Assembly: GCA_017562135.1 (NCBI GenBank)
Contig: QEYB01000492.1
Span: forward strand, 1-24,353
Length of the DNA stretch: 24,353 bases
Origin: Dipylidium caninum
Lineage: Eukaryota; Platyhelminthes; Cestoda; Cyclophyllidea; Dipylidiidae
Direction of reading: 5' to 3'
The position numbers and the translations under genes were made by a program. Positions 12,047 through 20,040 of the stretch are shown piece by piece. Under the pieces are notes generated by a model. It was not told the origin of the DNA. It worked only from the letters and a program-made list of their open reading frames with translations, and ran no database searches. Within the stretch, counting starts at the first letter, position 1. Each line of letters begins with the position of its first letter.

Positions 12047-12349
12047 CCACGGCGATGGGAGTCGTATACTGTCAACGGGCCAAAAGCCCCCCTGGGACAC
12101 AAAGTGACTCGCAAATTTAGCACTTCCACTTCAGCGTGAGGCAGTGGCCTAACGTCGAAATGCAGGCTTTTCTGCAAATTTGAGGGCACAATGAAAATTC
12201 AAAGTGTTTTGCCTGAAAATGCAGCTCTATTCGATGAGGTGCTGTCCGTTTGATCGATGACATTTTTGCCACCGGTCGGGCGGTGGTCATAATTCGGCGT
12301 ACATACAATTTCTCGGAATGGCGCATAACTTCGCCTCACCTTCACCTCT

Positions 12350-12695
12350 CCAGGTGCAACATAAGCACCGGTCTAGGAAGCCAGAGTGGCGTGTAGGGGG
12401 TAAACGAATGTGAAGTTGGAGTTAGAGTTGGACTTGGACTTGGACTTGGACTTGGAGTTGGAGTTGGAGTTGGAGGAGGAGGAAGGAGGAGGAGGAGGAG
12501 GAGGAGGAGGAGGAGGAGGAGGAGGAGAAGAGGAAAAAAGCGGGCATGAGGCTTGTGGAGGTGTACACCAGGTCTAAGGAGAGAAAAGCGGCATAAAAGG
12601 CGTATTTCACAGTTTTTCGTCGGGCGGGGGGGAGGACGCCTGGAGGCCGGCCGGAGCACGAGAGATGATAAGAAAGTATGGCGAGGAATTCACGT
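12350..12695 (-). repeat. Interspersed repeat, copy 1 (minus), with internal microsatellite
   Basis: Read on the minus strand, three blocks here recur in the same order on the plus strand at 18370-18582. The first contains GCCATACTTTCTTATCATCT (12661-12681), the second CTCCACAAGCCTCATGC (about 12543-12560) and the third ACGCCACTCTGGCTTCC (about 12377-12393). In the third block 36 of 49 aligned bases agree with no gap, and most differences are transitions. Between the second and third blocks lies a large GGA/TTGGAC microsatellite. I cannot assign the repeat to a known family. It begins close to where the mariner copy at 12820-13510 ends, so it may be flanking or nested transposon DNA. Confidence 0.65.
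12413..12531. repeat. Compound microsatellite (TTGGAC/TTGGAG)n then (GGA)n
   Basis: The plus strand shows hexamers TTGGAC and TTGGAG from about 12413 to 12472, passing into about 18 GGA triplets to 12531. The array makes overlapping minus-strand frames of poly-Leu, poly-Ser and Pro-Thr; these are artefacts of the repeat. Confidence 0.95.
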
Positions 12696-12776
12696 GGTTG
12701 GAGGAAGAGGACACGAAGAGGTTCCACACGAGCTGAGACTATGCGCAGACAACGGGAAGATGTTTCATTAAAAGGA

Positions 12777-12798
12777 GAAGAAGAAGAAGAAGAAGAAG
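12777..12798. repeat. (GAA)n microsatellite
   Basis: About seven GAA units on the plus strand. It lies just past the C-terminal end of the mariner remnant on the minus strand, where the transposase similarity stops. It may mark an expansion inside or at the edge of the element. Confidence 0.93.
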
Positions 12799-12819
12799 CA
12801 GAGTTTTTACGCATATGAA

Positions 12820-13510
12820 TGGAACGGAGCAATAAATGGCAGTCCTGAAGGCGCAAAGTCGGGGCTGCAAGGCGGACGTGTCGAGGCGTCCCACCGCCGA
12901 CCAAACGACTTTGGGCGAGTGACCCACGATATGTGGGGCTGTGCACTGCCGTTGCGGACAACGACACTTCTGCGGTTTGCTAATTCTGGTCGCCCACTTT
13001 GACGAGTTGTCGAACACATACGTTTGAATTGACCGTTTGGTCGTTTGGTAAAAGTCCAGCGTGCAGAATCCCTCTATAATTCCACCAGGCCGAGAGGAGA
13101 GTCCCTTCTTGGTGAATCTCCGCTCTCGATTTTGCCCGGGCTGGTGGCTCATCTTGCATCACCCGCGATCTCTTCCGACTGACGTTGCTCTCAACCGTCC
13201 ACTCTTCGTCGTCATTAATCAGTCTGTTCAGAAGTGGATCAACTTCCAGGTGAATCGCAAAAGCTGCCAAGGTGTTGCGCCAAATGAATTTCCTTAAGCT
13301 GCTTACGAATCGAAAGATCAAGTTTCCTCACATCGCCAAGCTTTCTACTCTTTCTTTCTTCCACGCATGTATGCGATTGGCATCCGAGTTTCTCCACGAC
13401 ATCACGCGCGTTGTTCTCTCACGATCTGCTTCGACAATGGCCCCGATTGATGCGGGACCGGTCGACTTCAACTGGACGGACGGTCAGAGAGTTGAGTACT
13501 TTGGGCTGAA
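12820..13510 (-). pseudogene. Degenerate mariner transposase (copy B)
   Basis: Minus-strand pieces in shifting frames match a mariner transposase from N- to C-terminal side. RPVEVDRSRI (near 13470) fits the GRPVEVD segment after the first helix-turn-helix. DVVEKLGCQSHTC (near 13390) fits the second helix-turn-helix. LEVDPLLNRLINDDEEW (near 13230) carries the first catalytic Asp. LLSAWWNYRGILHAGLLPND follows, then PELANRRSVV after a frameshift near 12990. NGSAQPH stands where HDNARPH is expected, so the second catalytic Asp is lost, and PPCSPDFAPSG keeps the third. Open pieces run 13321-12980 and 13019-12807. The broken frames and missing Asp rule out activity. It is clearly diverged from copy A and in the opposite orientation. 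Ends and target duplications were not found. Confidence 0.85.
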
Positions 13511-13555
13511 AAATCATCAGAACGAAATACGGCAGACCAATCTTGACAACACTGC

Positions 13556-13628
13556 CTTTCTGACGAGGCTTCATTCCCGTCTGCCGCACATAACTTCTTG
13601 TGTGCTCGCGATGCGTTCTCGCATATTC
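13556..13628. repeat. 73-bp repeat, copy 1 (pairs with 14252-14324)
   Basis: This stretch matches 14252-14324 in the same orientation at 61 of 73 positions by eye, without a gap. Shared strings include TTCATTCCC, TCTGCCGCA and ATAACTTCTTG. It abuts the N-terminal side of the minus-strand mariner remnant, so it may be part of that element or of the DNA it inserted into. On the minus strand it is open and would read SEYARTHREHTRSYVRQTG. Most differences between the two copies change the amino acid, which argues against it being a conserved exon. Confidence 0.8.
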
Positions 13629-14251
13629 AGAGACAATACAATAAAATAGGTCTTCCGTCTGCAAATAAAGGTGCGTGGGATACGTGAACGAAAGAAAGGA
13701 AAGCGTTAAAACCACCCGTCGACAAAATTCCCAATGACTCCATTGCCATCGCAACACAATGAGGGTGGAGGGCGGAGGGTGGAAAGCTTCTTCGAAGGCC
13801 ACTTGTTTGTGTTCACTCAAATGAAGGCGCGTCAAGTTGGCTGGAGGGATTGCGATGAGCACCCAATTGTCGAATAGGCTGCCCAAATGATGTTTAGAAT
13901 GCGTGTAAATTTGACAGCATGTGACACAGTTATGCTTGACAAAAAAGATGTCAATTTTGGAGGAGGAGGAAAAGGAGTGAGGAGAGGCGTTTTCCAACAC
14001 CACAGCTGGACTTAAGGGGAAACCGACTTCCTCTAGCGCCCACACCAAAGAGAAGATGATGCTGTGCAAGGAGAACTGGCAGCTGTCAGCAAGTCCAGTC
14101 CGGTGGGCGAATGCGGCCGAAGGCACCACATGGGAAAGGCAATAGAACACTCAGTAGAAGCTGACAGAAACCTCCACATCTGAGGTGATCGAAAGACTAT
14201 CTTCGTATTAACCGCCTGCTCCAACTTGCTCGACTACGAGTTTGACATGAT

Positions 14252-14324
14252 CTTTCTGGCAAGGTTTCATTCCCATCTGCCGCATATAACTTCTTGCTTG
14301 CTCGCGATATGTTTTCGCTTTTTC
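14252..14324. repeat. 73-bp repeat, copy 2 (pairs with 13556-13628)
   Basis: This is the second copy, about 0.7 kb to the right and in direct orientation. On the minus strand it would read SEKAKTYREQARSYMRQMG in the matching frame. No mariner similarity follows it, unlike copy 1. Weaker similarity seems to run on for some 30-40 bases past the right end of both copies. Family unknown. Confidence 0.8.
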
Positions 14325-14329
14325 GGAAA

Positions 14330-16600
14330 TAACAAACAAAGTAGGCCTGGAGTGTACATCTCGTTCTACCACCTTAAAATTGAAATAAAGATCAAATAAC
14401 TTAATAAAACGATATAATTTTCTTTCTAAATGAAAGGTAGAAGTCCACACAATAAAAAATAATAATAATAAGTTGGCTAATGTTGAAATGTTGACGCAAC
14501 AGATTACCGAATCACTTGGTTGCTAAAACAATTTAATTCCTGAAGGTGAAGTTGGGGAACAGAGGTGTCTCAGCATGAAAAAAACGCTCTTCTACACAAT
14601 TGTTTCTCGCCTCCAGCTTCCCGAGTTCCTCATGTGACCGTGGAGAAGAAGGGCATTTCCGTCTATTCTCGACCAGATGGGCCACTTCTTCCTCGTACAT
14701 GCAGGAGACGAAGGGCAGCAACGACAGTCCACTCCACCCGAACAGTGAGAGGGACAACCTTATTCTCGGGAGGCAAGTCGAAGTCGCGGCGTTGAAATGA
14801 ACACGGAAAAGGTTGAATTCACTGGCTCGAGGGGGCCACTGGGAGGAAGAAGGTGGATTGGAGAGGCATTTCGAGGACTAAGACTGAGGCTTCCCCGCGG
14901 GAGAAGAGATGTCCACTCAGTAAGGCTTTATTTAGTGTCTCACAAGGTTAAAAATTGCAATGCGACACAATCTATGAAAATCGCTGACCTTCTTCCCTTC
15001 CGCTTGCGATCCTCCATCATGCTGTGCTGTCGCCACTGCCGAGTTGAGCCAGCAGGAGGAGACGAACTCAAGGGGTGATGCCTCAACTTGGTGCTTAACA
15101 GCAGGTTTTTCCCTACCACTACTTGCATGCATTCCTCCTCTTTGCTGATAAATTAAAAAGCTAAATTTATGTTTGAAATATGGTACTGGGTGTCTCTTGG
15201 CCGCCTCAAAGGGTGCAAAGTTTTGTTATGGGTGCAGAGAGAACGCTTCACTTCCTCTTACCAATGCCTTCTAGACAAATTTCTACTTTCTGAAAGGTTA
15301 ATTTGTTTGACTGACTTTGTGTAGACTTGCTTAGTTGCATGTATGCGTATGCGTATGCGTGTGTAAAGTCAACGGTTCCCACTCCTAAAGATCGTAAAAT
15401 CGCCCACTTCCTTGTGCGTGTGTGTGTGAAATAAGACGTTTCGTGATTAGCACAAAACTTTCGCCTCATTACGTGCTTCCCTCGCCGTGGTGGGCGACCA
15501 ATGAAACAAAATCGCTGCAGAAAAACAAAAGAAAGTTAACTCCTTCAACCGGGTTTTATGCTTCCAGAACCATGTGATGCAGTCACCGTATCCAAGTGGT
15601 GGCATCTCCTTGTTCACCATTGCGGCGTTATTTGTGTGCAATTCCAAATCAACTTATCCCCCGCCATCAAGCGTTTCACCGTGAATGTTTGCGAGTCGAG
15701 TTACGCAATTTCCACCACCTCTCGTGACTGGCGTGAAAAGTTGTTCCTTTTGACCTTTGAAATATCTTTAAGTCCTGGATATACTGGATAATTTGTTTAA
15801 AAATTATCCGGTTACGACCACCTTATGGACTCGGTGGGAGGTATTCACTGCAGGCCCATAAGGCGTAATTTTTTCTCACTCTGCGAGATGATGGCATGTG
15901 ATGAAGCCCCCACCAGTAGCACCATCATCTGAAAAGGGCTTTTCTTCCGAAATGAAAAGTCACTTTTGGCCCGTTTGACTTCTTTTTCGAGGACCCCGCG
16001 ATGCCATGGCAATACGGGCGTCACATTTATTTGGTTCGTCAAACTACTGAAAATGTGGCGTTTTTACTTAGTCTGAAGTTCATCGCAGAACACAACACAA
16101 CACACATCCCATCGTTCACCCACCGTTACAAATTTTTCAGTCTATTGACTAAGCTCATCTCTAAAATTTTTTGGCAGTTTCTGTTTCGATGTGGCACTTT
16201 GTCGTTCCTGCCCGAAACCAGATGGAAAAAAAACACGATTTACATCTATTTTTGTTATATGAATTCAAGTGGATTCGACACAAGCTTCGAGAAACCTTGA
16301 AGTTGTTTCCCAAAATTTCATTCTGCCAACTGGAGATCGATCCAAGGAAGCCTCCACACAGCACCCGCCCAACAAAAGCGAGCATACCCAAACGCAACAG
16401 AATCTCCCGCGAATCTAATTGTGGAATGTCCGCGGAGAGTTATGGAGCAGCGACAGCACGAAATCCGACGCCACCACGCACGCAATGTTTATTCGTAGAA
16501 TCGGTCTAACGATACAGTGGCATTAGACCCCGACAAACTGGCTGAATTAAAACGTCCAATGTAAGGACAAAATAATAAAATATATGGGGAATTATATTGC
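14330..16600. other. No recognisable gene
   Basis: Several 60-110-codon frames occur on both strands (for example 14797-15078 and 16171-16509 on plus, 15845-16042 on minus). They overlap one another and match no family that I know. A short (TATGCG)3 run lies at 15342-15360 and a short GT run near 15415-15426. I see no splice-linked exon series. Confidence 0.45.
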
Positions 16601-16629
16601 TGCTGCCCGCAAAAGGTAGAGCAAATGAA

Positions 16630-17160
16630 GATGACCGACCGACCGAGAGACCGATTGACAAACCGACCGACAGACCGACAGACCGAGAGACCGACCGACC
16701 GATTGACAGACCCACAGACTGACCGATCGACAGACCGACAGACTGAGCGACCGACAAACCGAGAGAACGACCGACCCAATGACCGACAGACCGAGATACC
16801 GACCGGCAGATCGACAGACCGAACGATCGATAGACCGACAGACTGACCGATCGGCAGACCGACCGACCGATCGACAGACCGATTGACAGAACGAGCCACC
16901 GATCGACAGACCGATCGACCGACAGACCGAGAGATCGACCGATCGACAGACCGAGAGAACGACCGGCCGATCGACAGACCGACAGACCCACCTGACCGAC
17001 GCGACTAGCACGACGAGTGACGATCGACAGGCCGAACCGATCGGCAACACCGATTTGACACAGATACGACCCCATCGATCGACAGACCGATCGACAGACG
17101 GAGAGAACGAAGACCAGATCCGAGTTGCATACCCACAGACTGACGCGATCGACATGACCC
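16630..17160. repeat. Degenerate tetranucleotide array (GACC/GACA)n
   Basis: About 530 bp built from four-base units, mainly GACC, GACA and GATC-type variants, often grouped as CAGACCGACCGA. It degrades towards the right end. The minus strand carries overlapping open frames of up to 237 codons made of Arg-Ser-Val-Gly/Cys/Asp units. A four-base unit without a stop in any phase opens all three frames together, so these frames are not evidence of a gene. Confidence 0.95.
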
Positions 17161-17169
17161 GAGAGAGCC

Positions 17170-18300
17170 GACCGCGATCGCCCACCTCTCCTGCCCGTCT
17201 TCGAGGCCACAATTGTCAACGTCGTTTCCTCCAGTTAAACCATCACTTGATGAAAACGCATCAACGAAATGAGTAAATACATAATCACGTCCCGGTGGAA
17301 GGACCAACGCGTGAGTCCACTCTCCTCGACCACAATCACCGACGAGACCATCAACAGCGACGCATCCTTTTTAAGTCATGAAACTAATGTCATCAACTGC
17401 GAGGAAATCTGTAGGAAAAGGAAACCAGCGAGTCCCTGTGATTTTTACATGAAACTTCAATGCCGTTTGAAAAATTCAATGACCTCTCAAGAATGTGAAA
17501 TTTTTCCCCAATACTCATTGTCTGCCGATATTCTTTCGACTGATTGACACTTGCTACGTAGTTAAGAATTATTTTTAAGAGAATAGAAATACTATAACTG
17601 AAATGATAGTATAGAAAACTTTGGATCATTTATTAAATCTAAAAGTAAAGATCTATCTCAAAGAGGTCAATACTCTCTGCCCACTTGTTGGCAGAAAGTT
17701 GTAGATGCTTCTAAGAGTATTTCATTCTAATACAAAAAATAACACTTTTTGCCTATATATATCGTCAATTTCATATTTCTCAACCTAGTAGTTAAATGCA
17801 CCGTCGTGCGCAGACGCTCCCCCTGCGTTGGTCCGCCAGGCTGATCAGCACCGACTGACTGTACGAGCGTCCAGCCTCAGACGACATGGCATCGAATCGG
17901 GCGGCAAACACTGCGACTCTCGGACCGATCTGATGGATCTCGTGGCTCTCGTCGCAGTGTATGAAAGAATGTTCTCAAGCCTGTGAAAAGCGACTGTCCA
18001 CCTCGACTCCTTCATGGAAGAAAGCGGAATTATTTTTCGTTGTGCATGCGGAAGCGTTGACGAGGAAGACTTTAAGTGAATTAGCCACCGGACAGGTATG
18101 TCCGGTTTTGGAATAAAGCAGAAAACCACAATTTTTCACCATCAAGAAAATCGTATCGAATAATATGATTGCAGTTATTATTAAAGACTTCTTGTCAGCC
18201 TGAGAGCAAACTTGTAAAGCACATTTTTTTAATGTTTCATTTTTTTATGTGAGCAATTTAACCAGTTTTTTGTAAGACATTGCCTTCATTTTTTACTTTT
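17170..18300. other. No recognisable gene; small GC-rich patch at about 17800-18000
   Basis: The frames at 17269-17547 (plus) and 17845-18129 (minus) match nothing I recognise. The patch at about 17800-18000 is GC-richer than its surroundings, as is typical for a transposon fragment or an exon, but no protein motif is visible in any frame. Confidence 0.4.
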
Positions 18301-18369
18301 AACCATTCAGAAAGTCTTGTAAGGGCAAAAACAAGTGATAGTAGACAAGTGGGCGCTAAATTCAACCAA

Positions 18370-18582
18370 ATGAATCTCTTGCCATACTATCTTACTATCT
18401 TTCGTGGTTGGGAATTGCATCTTGTAGACCTCTTTTCTCTCCTCCCAACTAGTGTAAATCTGCACAAGCCTCATCCTTGATGTCCTCCTCTTCTACTCCT
18501 TCTACTCCAACCCTTCCTTCCTTCCTTCCTTTACTCTCTAAACGCCACTTTGGCCTTTGTGACTGGTGCCTGTCTTGCTCAT
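18370..18582 (+). repeat. Interspersed repeat, copy 2 (plus), partner of 12350-12695
   Basis: It carries the same three blocks in the same order as the minus-strand copy: GCCATACTATCTTACTATCT (18381-18400), CTGCACAAGCCTCATCC (18460-18476) and ACGCCACTTTGGCC (18542-18555). The block spacing is shorter because the internal low-complexity part is a modest TCC/CTTC tract rather than the long array of copy 1. Family unknown. Confidence 0.65.
18512..18532. repeat. (CTTC)n microsatellite
   Basis: About four to five CTTC units, preceded by TCC/TCTACTCC runs. It sits inside the repeat at the position where copy 1 carries its hexamer and GGA array. Confidence 0.9.
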
Positions 18583-18599
18583 GAGGGAGTGGAGGACGG

Positions 18600-19270
18600 A
18601 AGCGTTCTGCGCTGCTCCCCGCCATATCAATTGGCTTGTGAGACACGCCTCAACCAGAGCATGCCCATCTCCGGGAACGCGTTGGACCTGTTATCTTGAC
18701 AGGGGCTGTAACCACCGCCGGTGTTTACAGCAACCAGCCTGTTGAAGAAAGGGCAACTCAGTCGACAGAATCCGCGTCCGTTGGAAGAAGGATGATTTAC
18801 TACACTCGTAAGTTACCTCCTCCTCCTCCTCCTCCTGTTGCACCACGTCCTCCATTGTTAGCCTCATCACTTGGCTCGACTTTGTTACTGTCCAATGAAC
18901 CTACTTCCGCCCTGACGGCGTCGACGTGGAGGTAATTCACGCGCTTCCATAGGGCGCAGCACTCCTGGTTCGCCTCGTCCAAGGGAGCCACCTTGGCCAG
19001 AGAGATTGGGCAACACTTGGTCATCTTCCTTCCTCTTCGTCCTGAGTTGCCTTTGCCAAATCCATCACCCCATGCTCTCAGCTGATACCCTGGTGCAGGC
19101 GCGACTGCAGAACCGGACAACGTGATGCGCTTGTTGACTAGTGCAACCCCCCGCCATCTCCCCCACATGGCTTCAGCCGCTGAGCGGCCTGAGGACGAGT
19201 TGAAGGAGATGCAATGGGCGGAAGTTCGAAGCCGAGTTTATCACGGTCCTGTGCTCTTTCCCCCTTACAA
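18600..19270. other. GC-richer block of unknown origin
   Basis: This block is richer in G and C than both flanks. It contains a (CCT)7 run at 18816-18836 and a 122-codon minus-strand frame at 19168-18800 ending in a poly-Gly tract encoded by that run. The frame has no recognisable domain. Its position directly after the interspersed repeat and its tRNA-like right end suggest transposon-derived DNA, but a gene fragment is not excluded. Confidence 0.4.
19173..19240 (+). repeat. tRNA-like (Leu/Ser-type) promoter boxes, possible SINE head
   Basis: CTGAGCGGCCTGAGGACG (19180-19197) resembles the A-box region of tRNA-Leu or tRNA-Ser. About 25 bases further on, AGTTCGAAGCC (19223-19233) differs from the B-box GGTTCGAAGCC at one base. 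The spacing is plausible, but no full cloverleaf or acceptor stem could be matched by eye. It may be a tRNA-derived SINE or chance. Confidence 0.3.
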
Positions 19271-19429
19271 CGGCAGGTGAATTTTTATAGAACAGAATGT
19301 TATTTAACTTCTTACCCAAGAGTCGGAAGAAATACAAATAGGGAGTGAGATCAATGCGTAAAATCTCTGCATTTTCTTCTTATTCACTTCTTCTTTCTTC
19401 TTTCTTCTTCTCCTTTTAGATGAATACAT

Positions 19430-19740
19430 CTTCCCGTTTTTTGTTTTTGGTTTTTATTCTTTTTTGCTTTGTTAGATTTTGTTATTTTAATGTTTTCTTT
19501 TTTTTTTTTTATTGGTTTTTTTTTGTTTTTTTTTATCTTTGTGATTTTTCTTTTTTTTGTTAGTTTGTTTTTGTTTTTTGTTTTTTTTTTTTTTATTACT
19601 TGTTACTTGCACATAATTATTATCTACTACTGTTGTTATTTTCTGTCTCATTTGCTTGGTTTTTTTGTCTAATTGTTGTTTTGTTTATGTGTTGTATTCT
19701 TGTTTTTATTTTTTTCTTATTTGCTTTAGTTTCTGTCTGA
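19430..19740. repeat. T-rich low-complexity tract
   Basis: Long T runs are broken by single G, A or C. The plus strand has an open frame at 19469-19672 made almost entirely of Phe, Leu and Ile, which reflects composition and not a protein. A TTC/CTT-rich stretch at about 19375-19417 leads into it. Confidence 0.9.
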
Positions 19741-19849
19741 CTCTACCCTAAACAGACCACCAATCCTATTAAACATAATACAATTACAACCAGACAGACT
19801 CCTTCATCGAATATGTAGCAAGTCGTCAGTTTTTTCATTTAAAAAAGGA

Positions 19850-20040
19850 GGAAAGAAAGGAAGGGAAAAGGGAAAAAAGAAGGGGAGGGGTTGAATTTTA
19901 AGGGGACGAAAAAGGGAAAAGCAAAGAAATAGATTTTTTTTTACGGGGATTTATTTTTCCCCCCCCACTCACCTCTATTTTTGTTTAAATTTTTTCCGGG
20001 GGGGGGAAAAACCCTTTTTTTCTTTGTTAGTGTAGGATGT
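19850..20040. repeat. Homopolymer-rich tract with a 13-bp hairpin
   Basis: The stretch changes from AG-only sequence to T, C and G runs. TTTTTCCCCCCCC (19954-19966) is the exact reverse complement of GGGGGGGGAAAAA (19999-20011), with a 32-base loop. Runs of this kind may be real, but they are also where assemblies and base callers go wrong. Confidence 0.8.

Noticed and set aside
12342..12967. Minus-strand frames of 105 and 181 codons with poly-Leu, poly-Ser and Pro-Thr runs
   Set aside because: They are carried by the GGA and TTGGAC microsatellite and overlap the mariner remnant and the interspersed repeat.
13419..14150. 243-codon minus-strand open frame
   Set aside because: Its C-terminal part is the mariner remnant and the 73-bp repeat read through in one phase; the rest matches nothing, so it is a composite by chance.
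16506..17219. 237-codon minus-strand open frame, rich in Arg-Ser-Val-Gly
   Set aside because: It is produced by a four-base tandem repeat that contains no stop in any phase; another phase is open over the same stretch.
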